Origin: a virus
DNA: 64,000 nucleotides
Direction: 5' to 3' (one strand)
Virus record (IMG/VR): IMGVR_UViG_3300010885_030180
Coordinates: 1 to 64,000 of that record
Under the pieces are notes generated by a model that worked only from the letters and a program-made list of their open reading frames with translations, had not been told where the DNA came from and did no database searches. Of the stretch, positions 16,346 to 24,586 are shown piece after piece (positions within the stretch are counted from its first letter, which is position 1; every line of letters starts with the position of its first letter). A program made the position numbers and the translations under genes.

Positions 16346-17858
16346 GTTTCTTCCTGATAATATAATCGTTAATCACTAGTATGTCTAGTCCGCATTTTTT
16401 AAATGTCTTTACAGCATCTTCTGGAGTCTCTACAATAGGTTCCTGGCAATTGAAACTAGTATTCAGAAGCATGGGAATTCCAGTAAGTTTATAAAACTCA
16501 CTTATTAAATTGTAGTAACGTTCGTTAAACTCTTTGTTGACAGTTTGTATTCTTGCAGTACCATCTACGTGTGTCACACCCGGAATCTTATCTGAAATCA
16601 CAGGCACGATACGTGACATATACGGACTAGTTTGATTTGTATCAAAGTACTCTTGATAATGTTCTTCAAGCACACTTGGAGCGAACGGTCTGAAGTCTTC
16701 TCGCAATTTAATCTTTGAGTTGATGATATTCTTAATGTTCGGGTTTCGTGGATCAGCTAGGATACTTCTATTACCTAATGCCCTGTTACCACTTTCGCTT
16801 TTACCTTGATACCATCCAACTATTTTACCATTGGCAATAGTATGTGCAACTTCTGTATAAACAGTATCCATTGATACTTGTTTGTGTTCTAATCCGTTAA
16901 AGATAGAAGCATTTACTACATGTTCTTTTCCTGAATATACACTAGGTATATGAATATTTTTATTTAAAACATAATCGGCATGCATATAAGCACCCAGTGA
17001 TTGACCTTCGTCGCCAGCTGCCGGCGGCACATGGACATTTACGTAATGCTTAGTTAGTTCTTCGTTCATATATCCGTTATACGCAACCCCACCAGCAACA
17101 CAAATATTATCCGAAGTCTTAAGAGGACATACAAATTGTTTAATTAGACTAATTGTAACATGCTGTAAAGTGAATGCTATATCTTCTTTCGGAACATATT
17201 TTAAAAGCTCTTCTGCACTATCGGGTAATCGGTGATTAGGATTTTGCAAATACTGCTCAATCATTAAATGTATTTCGTTATTATATTTTCCAAAACCTAC
17301 TAATCCCATTGTCTTGCCAGCACCTAGATATCCAAAGCCGATGTCTTGAGATAATCTGTTCCACAGTCCACCAATTGCTATCTTGTCAGACAAGTTAGTA
17401 ATCTTACCATGCTTATCAACAAATATACAATTGAATTGCCATCCTCTGCCGTCAATTGCTAATATATCAGATTCAGCAAAGCCCGAACTTAGAAAAGCGT
17501 ATGTAGCATGACTCTGATGATGATCTATATAGTAATAGCTACTAGTATGTAATCTATCCCATAGGTTAGTCGGATTGAATGATAAGAACTCTGTATTTGG
17601 TAAAGTCCCTTGCAGCAGATCTAATACAAACTCCTGTCCTAGATTAGAAACAGTAAAGACAAATACGTTATCCTTACTGGCGTTTTCGTAGTTGGGCAAA
17701 AAATTTTCAAAGAAGAACTCTCTACTATATTTAGGATCGTGTGAGTTCTCTCGATTGAGATTATGCTTTCTTCTAGTGTATCTTTCTACCTGATTATGAA
17801 ATTCACCATCGTAAGTATTGTGATCATGAATGTTTACTGCCACTGCAAAAATTTTCAT
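16338..17858 (-). CDS. carbamoyltransferase, NodU/CmcH family
   Basis: A 506-residue protein with the two-domain plan of O-carbamoyltransferases such as NodU, CmcH and TobZ. The N-terminal Kae1-like domain has YYIDHHQSHATYAFLSSGF (metal-binding His residues), DILAIDGRGW and GYLGAGKTMGLVGFG. The C-terminal YrdC-like domain has GWYQGKSESGNRALGNRSIL and LREDFRPFAPSVLEEH. The family moves a carbamoyl group from carbamoyl phosphate, through an adenylate, to a sugar or antibiotic hydroxyl. It overlaps the radical SAM gene upstream by four bases. The acceptor is unknown. Confidence 0.9.
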   Translation of the reverse strand: MKIFAVAVNIHDHNTYDGEFHNQVERYTRRKHNLNRENSHDPKYSREFFFENFLPNYENASKDNVFVFTVSNLGQEFVLDLLQGTLPNTEFLSFNPTNLWDRLHTSSYYYIDHHQSHATYAFLSSGFAESDILAIDGRGWQFNCIFVDKHGKITNLSDKIAIGGLWNRLSQDIGFGYLGAGKTMGLVGFGKYNNEIHLMIEQYLQNPNHRLPDSAEELLKYVPKEDIAFTLQHVTISLIKQFVCPLKTSDNICVAGGVAYNGYMNEELTKHYVNVHVPPAAGDEGQSLGAYMHADYVLNKNIHIPSVYSGKEHVVNASIFNGLEHKQVSMDTVYTEVAHTIANGKIVGWYQGKSESGNRALGNRSILADPRNPNIKNIINSKIKLREDFRPFAPSVLEEHYQEYFDTNQTSPYMSRIVPVISDKIPGVTHVDGTARIQTVNKEFNERYYNLISEFYKLTGIPMLLNTSFNCQEPIVETPEDAVKTFKKCGLDILVINDYIIRKKHD

Positions 17859-18682
17859 CGTGAATATTTTTCTTCTTCAATAATTTCGAGTATTTCTATT
17901 CTTCTAAATTCTGGTCTAGGAGGAATAATATCGTAGCAGGTTTCACAATATTTTTCAAATTCAAATAACTTAAAATTCATCATCTTATCTATATTTTCTT
18001 TTGTAACATCAAATTGTCTTGAGCCATTGATAACTTTTCTACTGCAATGACGTATCTTTTGTATTTCAAAATCAAACACAGGAACTAGCGGAAACTTTGC
18101 ACAGATCCTTCTCTCTATTTCAGGCGCTTTTTCTTTAAACTCAAATGTAGGAGATCTAGAATTGTATTCTTTGAACTCAGTATTCTTATGTTCTAGTATT
18201 GATAAATCATATTTCTCTTTGTACTTAAAATAGTTAGGAGTCTGTATAATTAGATTATAGTTGTTTTTATCATTTTCCGCAAGGAAATCAAAGTTACCTA
18301 GCTTTTCAATCCTATCTTCGTAGAAGTCGAGCACTAAATGTTCAATATATATTATATCTGGATCCTCTAATACCCATGGATAGAATTTTCTTACTAAAGA
18401 GTTTGATAACACTTGTACAATAAGATTTGGATGTTTTTTAATCTCATCAATTACTTCTTTGAGATTTTTGATAAGACCGGGCTCTCCGCCTAACAAGCAT
18501 ATCCTAGTTTTGTAAGGACTTAAATATTCTAAGGTTCTTCTTAAAAAATCCATGTCTACAGTTAAGTACCGCATTTCGAGAGTCCATGCTGTGCAGTAAT
18601 GACAATTCTTATTACATGACTTTGTCAAATAAAAATCAACTGTTAAATAGTTTGAATTTTTTAAATTTTCTAAAGTTATCAT
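17855..18682 (-). CDS. radical SAM protein
   Basis: A 275-residue protein. C23/C27/C30 (SCNKNCHYC) binds the SAM cluster and CLLGGEPGLI is the GGEP motif. A pair of cysteines near the C-terminus (YCETCYD), with C194 and C213 further upstream, could hold a twitch-type auxiliary cluster. It starts nine bases after the stand-alone SPASM gene and overlaps the carbamoyltransferase gene by four bases. The operon context suggests that its product is a precursor for carbamoylation, but this is inference. Confidence 0.83.
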   Translation of the reverse strand: MITLENLKNSNYLTVDFYLTKSCNKNCHYCTAWTLEMRYLTVDMDFLRRTLEYLSPYKTRICLLGGEPGLIKNLKEVIDEIKKHPNLIVQVLSNSLVRKFYPWVLEDPDIIYIEHLVLDFYEDRIEKLGNFDFLAENDKNNYNLIIQTPNYFKYKEKYDLSILEHKNTEFKEYNSRSPTFEFKEKAPEIERRICAKFPLVPVFDFEIQKIRHCSRKVINGSRQFDVTKENIDKMMNFKLFEFEKYCETCYDIIPPRPEFRRIEILEIIEEEKYSR

Positions 18683-18691
18683 ATATTTTTA

Positions 18692-19045
18692 TTAAACATA
18701 ATTTTTTACGCCGTCTATTGTACCATCATCTAAATTAATCCATATATCTTTTCGAATTATATTATTTTTGTCTTCTCTCACGCGGCATACCTCTATACAG
18801 GCAGGAGCTCCTTTATGATTTCTTAAGTTCTCTTCAAAATCTATCCATTCTTTTTTAGATAAAATTTCATCTATTGTTTCGTAATCTTCAATCTTACTTA
18901 CGGCTAACAGCTTCTTAAATTCAATATCTTCCAACGTTGAAGGATGGTCGCAATAACAACACGGCAATAGATAACCAGTATTTGTTATTGCCATCATATG
19001 CGTTCCTCTAAAACAAATTGGATCTAATTTTATTTCTTTTGTCAT
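18692..19045 (-). CDS. stand-alone SPASM-like cysteine protein
   Basis: A 117-residue protein with no radical SAM core. C12 (DPICFRGTH), C29-C30 and C32 (GYLLPCCYC), and C82/C86 (PACIEVC) reproduce the SPASM-type spacing seen fused in other enzymes here. Its ATG overlaps the stop of the radical SAM core gene (19042-19045), so the pair is translationally coupled and probably forms one two-chain enzyme. A matching protein is encoded at 22963-23286. A Fe-S auxiliary subunit is inferred. Confidence 0.7.
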   Translation of the reverse strand: MTKEIKLDPICFRGTHMMAITNTGYLLPCCYCDHPSTLEDIEFKKLLAVSKIEDYETIDEILSKKEWIDFEENLRNHKGAPACIEVCRVREDKNNIIRKDIWINLDDGTIDGVKNYV

Positions 19046-19683
19046 TTTAAAAATGTTACCATTTTATATTCTGGTTTAGTTGGCATTAACCAATCATCAT
19101 TGCCATCCCATCTAGAACTTTGCACAAGATAAAGATTAACACCAGCATTTTTTGCCAATGCAATTGCAGAATCAATACTATTTTCATTATAGCTGAAAAT
19201 GATGTATTGCCATACTGGTTTAATAATTAAATATTTTTTTGATTCCACCATGATATCAAATAGTTTTAATCCGTCCTGATTAATTCTGTAAGTTTTACTT
19301 TCTTCTGGAAGACCGTCAATAGAAAAACGCCATGTTGCATTTGGGTTGGCTTTAAATGCTTTTATATACCACTCTTTAGATTTTGCCGATGAGGCGTTTT
19401 GCACCCATGTTGGACTGTTAGATTCATAGCAAATTTTTAAAAGTTCTATAAACGATCGATGATGCACTGGATCAGAATACGTACCCTCAAAATTAATGCC
19501 ACCTCTAAAAAATTTAATTAGTTTTTTAAAATTTTCTATACTAATGTCACTACCGTGTATTGGCAATCCTTTATTTTTAAAGTGAACTTGCCTCATACAA
19601 CGAGGACATTCCAGCGGGCATCGATTAGACAAATCTATGTTAACTCCTCGCATCCCGCTAAAAAAACTATTGTTATTTTCCAT
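19042..19683 (-). CDS. radical SAM core protein without fused SPASM domain
   Basis: A 213-residue protein with C22/C26/C29 (RCPLECPRC) at the N-terminus. In place of GGEP it has NFEGTYSDPVHH. At about 210 residues it is a minimal partial-barrel core. It is a clear paralogue of the protein at 22281-22970: both have CPLxCPxC, SDPV, a W-x-F-x-x-D-G-x motif and an aligned R-x-x-W ending. Its partner SPASM protein follows with an ATGA overlap. The substrate is unknown. Confidence 0.8.
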   Translation of the reverse strand: MENNNSFFSGMRGVNIDLSNRCPLECPRCMRQVHFKNKGLPIHGSDISIENFKKLIKFFRGGINFEGTYSDPVHHRSFIELLKICYESNSPTWVQNASSAKSKEWYIKAFKANPNATWRFSIDGLPEESKTYRINQDGLKLFDIMVESKKYLIIKPVWQYIIFSYNENSIDSAIALAKNAGVNLYLVQSSRWDGNDDWLMPTKPEYKMVTFLK

Positions 19684-19695
19684 TTATTAATGCCG

Positions 19696-20376
19696 TTACC
19701 GTACAAAGTTAACAATTCTTTCATAATTTGGTCTAAGATCGTGCGGACGTGGTCTTGTAGTATATTCCAGTCCCTTACCCACCGTCATGGTCATAATAGG
19801 TTTTCTAGTTATAAACGGAAGTTCTGTCAATTTTGATAGATCTTTAGGAAAACATCCAATAACTGATACATCAAGACTGTTTTCCAAACACATTCCACCA
19901 AACGCATCAGCAAATAATCCCACTTCAAATGCACTTGTTGGAGTTAGGTAATCTAATGTAGATTCATCAAGTGCTTCAAATTTGTGTCCTCTTGAAACTT
20001 GCCATTGTATCATTTCAGTAGGCTGTGTTTCTAATCTCATTGTAAAAATTAGCAAATAAGAACAACTAAGCATATTACTGTAAGCTGGCAAATAGGTGCT
20101 ATACCTTTCCGCAATAATATTGTTAATATCAATATTGTCACCGTGGGCCTCATTACCAAGACACGCTAGATAGGCCGCTTCTTTATATTTTTGATTATCC
20201 GGTCCTTGTCCTATTACATGAACAGTAAATGCCATGAAATTATTTTTAGATGGTGTAACTTCCCATGTTTTACGTAATAAAGAATCAATTAACGATTCTG
20301 GTATATCAACTGTACTGTCATATTTTAGTACAAATCTTCTATTTTTTAAAGTATCATATATCATAATTTTCTCCAA
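19696..20376 (-). CDS. nitroreductase-family flavoprotein
   Basis: A 226-residue protein with the FMN-binding start of the nitroreductase fold (DTLKNRRFVLKYDS, then TPSKNNFMAFTVHVIG), a central helical region, and a C-terminal FGGMCLENSLDVSVIGCFP segment that matches the second FMN loop of the family. It likely catalyses an NAD(P)H-dependent reduction or a flavin-dependent oxidation of a pathway intermediate. The start overlaps the aminotransferase gene by 23 bases; ATG at 20364 is an alternative. Confidence 0.78.
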   Translation of the reverse strand: MEKIMIYDTLKNRRFVLKYDSTVDIPESLIDSLLRKTWEVTPSKNNFMAFTVHVIGQGPDNQKYKEAAYLACLGNEAHGDNIDINNIIAERYSTYLPAYSNMLSCSYLLIFTMRLETQPTEMIQWQVSRGHKFEALDESTLDYLTPTSAFEVGLFADAFGGMCLENSLDVSVIGCFPKDLSKLTELPFITRKPIMTMTVGKGLEYTTRPRPHDLRPNYERIVNFVR

Positions 20377-21433
20377 TTATATTAATAACAGTACTTATCT
20401 CTTTAGAAGTTAGCCAAGCATGTATAGGCAACGATAGAATTGTATCAGCAACTATCTTAGAGTTAACACAATTATCTTTTCTGTGTACAATAGCATTATA
20501 CATTGAGTTTTCCGACAACGGAAGTTCGTAATGTATAGAGGCACGCAACATCATTTTTAGGCAGTTTCTAGTATCGTTGTCTGCAACTCGTATTGTATAC
20601 TTGTGGAAGTTGTGATTCATTTCTTGTGAAGCTGATTGAACATACACTGGTAAATCTTTAAATGCGTTGTTGTATTGACCGGCAATTTTTTGACGCTTTG
20701 CTTGTGTTTTTTCCATATTTTGCAACCGCAGATTAATAATTTCTGCATTGAGCACATACATTCTAGAATTGTAACCAAGTAGTTCAAAGTCGGTGCCTTT
20801 GCCATGTCGTCTTATCTTTTTAAACAGCGTTGCCTGTTCTGGGTTGTCGGTTAAAAATACACCACCACCATTAATACCAGCAATGACTTTGTTACTGTTA
20901 AAACTATAAACACTACAATCACCAATAGTACCTGCTTTTATTCCATTAAGGCTTGAGCCAATACTCTGTGCTGCATCTTCAATGAACACAATTCCTTTTT
21001 CTTGACAAAACTTTTGTATTGCAGAGGTATCTGTCATATTTCCAAATAGATGAACATAAACAATAGCTTTGGTCTTTTCGCTATACATACGTTTAATACT
21101 ATCTAAGCTCATGTGATAGGAGTCTAAATTAATATCACAAAACACTGGAGTCGCCCCTGCGAGGCTAATACATGCCGCAGACGAAATCCACGAAAAGTCT
21201 GTTACTAGTACTTCGTCTCCAGTTCCGATTCCATAAGTTAACAATGCAAAATGTAAAGCATCAGTTGCATTTGCTACTGAGACCGCATATTTTCTTCCAA
21301 CTCGTTTTGCAAAATTACGCTCAAATTCATCATTATTTTCGTAATTAAGTTGCGACATAAATTGATCAAATAACGTTAGGTATGCTTCTTTATTTTCGTG
21401 ATACTCTCTATCCCATCCATCATATGATATCAT
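20354..21433 (-). CDS. DegT/DnrJ/EryC1-family PLP aminotransferase
   Basis: A 359-residue protein with the complete family pattern: ANATDALHFAL (54-64) for phosphate binding, EDAAQSIGSS (152-161) with D153 for the PLP ring, and SFNSNKVIAGINGGGV with K182 as the Schiff-base lysine. Members usually aminate a nucleotide-linked keto-sugar. It overlaps the neighbours on both sides (four bases with the 21430-22284 gene, 23 with the nitroreductase). Together with the carbamoyltransferase it points to an amino-sugar or similar small product. Confidence 0.9.
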   Translation of the reverse strand: MISYDGWDREYHENKEAYLTLFDQFMSQLNYENNDEFERNFAKRVGRKYAVSVANATDALHFALLTYGIGTGDEVLVTDFSWISSAACISLAGATPVFCDINLDSYHMSLDSIKRMYSEKTKAIVYVHLFGNMTDTSAIQKFCQEKGIVFIEDAAQSIGSSLNGIKAGTIGDCSVYSFNSNKVIAGINGGGVFLTDNPEQATLFKKIRRHGKGTDFELLGYNSRMYVLNAEIINLRLQNMEKTQAKRQKIAGQYNNAFKDLPVYVQSASQEMNHNFHKYTIRVADNDTRNCLKMMLRASIHYELPLSENSMYNAIVHRKDNCVNSKIVADTILSLPIHAWLTSKEISTVINIIGENYDI

Positions 21434-22284
21434 TTAAGTTTCTCCATTGCATTTAATATTGGCGATATATTTGGTTCTTTAATTGAACGTTTCCAGTATA
21501 CACTACCGCCGTCGTGTATTTTTGTATCTCTAAGATAAATTATTTCTTTGTTAAAATATCTACACTCTTGAAAAATTCTCGGAGCAGGATCAAATGTCTC
21601 TTTGGTATATACATACGTTTCAAAAATACCCATTAGATTTTCTACAGGTGCAAATACATTGTTATTGTTTATGTTAACATAGTTTTCGTTATAGGTCAAT
21701 ATACCGTGATTGGGATAATCGTGGATAACTTTTTCTATTGATGCATAATATTTGTCGTTTGTTCCTAAAAATAAATGTTTAAACTGTATACTATCCGTAT
21801 GTGGTTTGTAAATGCTAAAGTTGATAGTTTTTTCAAAATGTTCGCCTACTCCATTTGTATACACTTCAGTATCACATAAATCCACAATTTGCGTTGGGGC
21901 ATAAAACTCAACAGCCGACGGATATGTTGTAAGATGATTCTCAGAGTAAGTTGCAATAACTTTACCTCCAAATAAACGGCACAACGAATCTTGTTGTTCT
22001 TGACTATAATATTTAAAATCTTGCCATGACAATGTTATCATGCTTCTTCCCATAACCAACGTAACGTCCTTGTTATCTGGTAATATGTTATTAAATTCTA
22101 TATGTTGGCAATGGATATATTTTTTCAAAATCGCATTGATATAGTCTTCTTGTGAAAATTTTCTATGACAAATGATAACAACTTTGGAATCTATACCTAA
22201 TGAATTTAGATATGAGCAGTATTCGTAACTATAATAAAGTAAGCCATCAACTGGCTTACTTGTGACCACAATGTTAATCGTCAT
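21430..22284 (-). CDS. possible GT-B glycosyltransferase-like protein
   Basis: A 284-residue protein. The N-terminus has a Rossmann-like pattern (TINIVVTSKPVDGLLYYSYE) with an SLGIDSKVVIICH strand. Near the C-terminus TFDPAPRIFQECRYFNKEI resembles the nucleotide-sugar loop of GT4-type enzymes, with E in the usual place. The overall length is short and the similarity is weak. It overlaps the genes on both sides by four bases. If it is a glycosyltransferase, it could attach the amino sugar suggested by the next gene. Confidence 0.45.
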   Translation of the reverse strand: MTINIVVTSKPVDGLLYYSYEYCSYLNSLGIDSKVVIICHRKFSQEDYINAILKKYIHCQHIEFNNILPDNKDVTLVMGRSMITLSWQDFKYYSQEQQDSLCRLFGGKVIATYSENHLTTYPSAVEFYAPTQIVDLCDTEVYTNGVGEHFEKTINFSIYKPHTDSIQFKHLFLGTNDKYYASIEKVIHDYPNHGILTYNENYVNINNNNVFAPVENLMGIFETYVYTKETFDPAPRIFQECRYFNKEIIYLRDTKIHDGGSVYWKRSIKEPNISPILNAMEKLK

Positions 22285-22970
22285 TTATCTTCAACTGTAA
22301 TAATTTCTTTGTTTTTTTCCGGTTGCCATTCGGTAGGAACTTTTACATTCCCGCCAGTTCTGTTACTTTTAATAAAGTTTAACATTATGCCGTGTTTATT
22401 AGCAAACTCTTTTGCTTCTTCTATCTGATGTAGATTGTGCTCAAACACAATGTAATGCCATTCAATTTTTAATCCTAGTGATCTTCCTAACACCATAGCA
22501 TCAAACAGTAGCGCACTATTTTGACCAACTCGATATATCATACTAATATCTTTCATACCGTCTAGCCCAAATGCCCATGTGACGTTTGTATGAGACAACT
22601 CAAACGCTTTCCTATACCATTCTATATTCTTCTGACTTGCAGCAGTCATAATTCTAACATTCTTATTCGGATAAGTTTTAGAGAATGCTAAAAAAGCAAA
22701 CAAGTCTGGCCAAAATACTGGATCAGAAAGTTGTCCACAAAGCATAACCCCAGACTCAAAGAATATTAACAGTTTTTCTGCATCTCTTAACGGAAGATCA
22801 AATCCGTTATCAATTCTTATTTTAATTTCTTTATACTTATTAGAATCTTTAGGAGCCTGAAGTTTAGCTCTAGTGCATTGTGGACATTGAAGTGGGCATC
22901 GTGTTGATGTTTCAATGTTAGGCATTCCGTACAACTGTTGTGCTTTAACAAATTCTAAATGATCATTCAT
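22281..22970 (-). CDS. radical SAM core protein without fused SPASM domain
   Basis: A 229-residue paralogue of the 19042-19683 protein, with C25/C29/C32 (RCPLQCPQC), MLCGQLSDPVFW instead of GGEP, and WAFGLDGMKD. No auxiliary cysteines are present apart from scattered ones. It overlaps the upstream stand-alone SPASM gene by eight bases. Unlike the other pair, the SPASM gene comes first here. The two genes probably encode one enzyme in two chains. Confidence 0.8.
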   Translation of the reverse strand: MNDHLEFVKAQQLYGMPNIETSTRCPLQCPQCTRAKLQAPKDSNKYKEIKIRIDNGFDLPLRDAEKLLIFFESGVMLCGQLSDPVFWPDLFAFLAFSKTYPNKNVRIMTAASQKNIEWYRKAFELSHTNVTWAFGLDGMKDISMIYRVGQNSALLFDAMVLGRSLGLKIEWHYIVFEHNLHQIEEAKEFANKHGIMLNFIKSNRTGGNVKVPTEWQPEKNKEIITVEDK

Positions 22971-23286
22971 TATTCACACCGCACTTTTCGCGACAGCACC
23001 TTGGAGCATTCTCTGGAAAATGCATTATAATATCAACAAAGTTTTTCCATGTAGTTGAAGATATAATATCAACTACTGAGTTGTTATTTAAGAGTGCGAG
23101 ACTCTCGCTGTAGAAACCCGACTCTACAAAGTCTTTTCTAGTCGATGGAGCATCACACCAACAACAAGGCAGTAAATATCCATCTGCTGTATATGCTATA
23201 CCTTGTTTTACTTGATTAGTACGTACTTGTTTGCCTGTTTCATCATAATAATGTGGCATGCATTCGGGTTTAATGTAAATTAACAT
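22963..23286 (-). CDS. stand-alone SPASM-like cysteine protein
   Basis: A 107-residue protein with C9 (KPECMPHYY), C41-C42 and C44 (GYLLPCCWCDAPS) and C97/C98/C102 (RCCREKCG), closely matching the 18692-19045 protein. It is the first gene of the long minus-strand operon. An ATAAATA motif on the minus strand (23297-23303) lies ten bases before its ATG and may be the operon promoter. The protein is likely an Fe-S auxiliary subunit for the next gene's radical SAM core. Confidence 0.7.
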   Translation of the reverse strand: MLIYIKPECMPHYYDETGKQVRTNQVKQGIAYTADGYLLPCCWCDAPSTRKDFVESGFYSESLALLNNNSVVDIISSTTWKNFVDIIMHFPENAPRCCREKCGVNNE

Positions 23287-23296
23287 ATATTATTAA

Positions 23297-23327
23297 TATT
23301 TATTGTGAGCAACTATAGACATAAATA
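23297..23327. promoter_or_regulatory. divergent late-promoter-like motifs
   Basis: The 72-base gap between the divergent genes contains ATAAATA on the minus strand (23303-23297, ten bases before the minus-strand ATG) and ATAAATA on the plus strand (23321-23327, 31 bases before the plus-strand ATG). Both fit the core of the T4 late promoter, so this gap probably drives transcription both ways. The AT-rich background makes chance matches possible. Confidence 0.4.
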
Positions 23328-23358
23328 TTATTAGTGCAATATTAAATTGCCATACAAA

Positions 23359-23940
23359 ATGAAAAATGAGTACTACCATAATCTTGGACACATCGATTTA
23401 GGAAACCTTGATCGTGTACATGGTTTTTTGGATCAATTCTTTCTAAACAAGCATAAATTAGAAAGCAGTTCAACTTATACTGAGATACATACTGATACAC
23501 AATTAGATGCAGGTGATGAATTAATATGCATGAAATATGGAACTCGCAATTTATTTTATACTGTTAAAGGCCCGGTATTATCCAATCTGTTTGATGATTG
23601 GAAATACATACAAAGTTGGGTAGAATCTAAAGTAGGACATACTGTTAATAAGTTTCCATTATTTTCATGTTGTAATAATCACATATTCAGACATTATGAT
23701 TTAAAACGTGGCGGTTCCGTTAATATGGGCGTAATGAATGTTGAAGACTCAGTTACTTGTTTTTGGAATAATAATAAGTTAATTGATTATGCCCAGTATA
23801 AAGTTGGAGAAGCAATACTTGCAAATGTAAGACACGAACATAGTGTTATTATAAATGACTCTCCTAGTAAATGGAATAATCGTGCAATCCTAATGTGGAC
23901 TACTGAACAAGAATATAATGATATCATTAACTCAAATTGA
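23359..23940 (+). CDS. putative 2OG-Fe(II) oxygenase or cupin-like protein
   Basis: A 193-residue protein if it starts at ATG 23359 (an upstream in-frame TTG at 23347 is less likely). H112-Y-D114 in FRHYDLKRGG, H159/H161 in VRHEHSV and R175 in NNRAILMW fit a 2-oxoglutarate oxygenase core of about 90 residues, although the pattern is weaker than in the genes at 27286 and 29293. The N-terminal half is unrecognised. It overlaps the next gene by 23 bases. Confidence 0.45.
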   Translation: MKNEYYHNLGHIDLGNLDRVHGFLDQFFLNKHKLESSSTYTEIHTDTQLDAGDELICMKYGTRNLFYTVKGPVLSNLFDDWKYIQSWVESKVGHTVNKFPLFSCCNNHIFRHYDLKRGGSVNMGVMNVEDSVTCFWNNNKLIDYAQYKVGEAILANVRHEHSVIINDSPSKWNNRAILMWTTEQEYNDIINSN

Positions 23941-24586
23941 AACTAACTTTTTGCTGTTTGGGTCTAGCAGTATATTCCACAATGATGGTCTAAGCATATA
24001 TCAGTTAGGTGGCAAATATTTAGATCGTCATAAAATAACATTTATTAAAGAAGACTTTGAACAAGTAACGTTAACTAAAATAGAAGATAGAATTATAGAT
24101 GCTTCAGATGAATTACGTGCAAAGATAACTATGTTATTAGAAGATGCGGTGAATACTGTTGAGAAGTATGTTGTTTCTATTGGTAGGCAAGGGGTGTTGA
24201 TTAGTCATAATAATTTAGGTGCAGATATGAATCCGCATATACATCGGCAGGCATACGCAACTGAATCATTACCGTGCATTACCGTGCATTATAATTTGTC
24301 AGGTAACTTCCCTGCAATTTTTAGAACTTATCCAAGCATAACAACACAAGAAGCAATCGAGTACGATTTGTGTCGTAGAGATACTATTGTAGAATGGTGC
24401 AACAACAAACCATATATCGATAATACACTAGTTCATTCTAAAAATATTATACTTTTTGATAGCGGACTAATTCCGCATTGTGTTAAACATACAACTGATA
24501 TTAATGTCTATTTTATATTTGATCATGCACAATTAATTAATCCAGAATTATATCAATCCCCGTTTGCTGTTATTCATCATGAATAA
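23918..24586 (+). CDS. putative metal-dependent oxygenase or cupin-like protein
   Basis: A 222-residue protein. H107 and H109 (NPHIHRQ) and H187 (LIPHCVKH) are spaced like the metal ligands of cupin and 2OG-type folds, but the usual Asp of HxD is replaced by His and the expected 2OG Arg is not obvious. The N-terminal 90 residues are unrecognised. It overlaps the gene before it by 23 bases and converges with the radical SAM gene that ends at 24548, overlapping by 39 bases. Confidence 0.4.
   Translation: MISLTQIETNFLLFGSSSIFHNDGLSIYQLGGKYLDRHKITFIKEDFEQVTLTKIEDRIIDASDELRAKITMLLEDAVNTVEKYVVSIGRQGVLISHNNLGADMNPHIHRQAYATESLPCITVHYNLSGNFPAIFRTYPSITTQEAIEYDLCRRDTIVEWCNNKPYIDNTLVHSKNIILFDSGLIPHCVKHTTDINVYFIFDHAQLINPELYQSPFAVIHHE

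Noticed and set aside
24264-24293. A short direct repeat of about 11 bases (ACCGTGCATT twice) in the gene at 23918.
   Set aside because: It is a single in-frame duplication that codes for part of the protein (LPCITVHY region) with no sign of a recombination or regulatory site.
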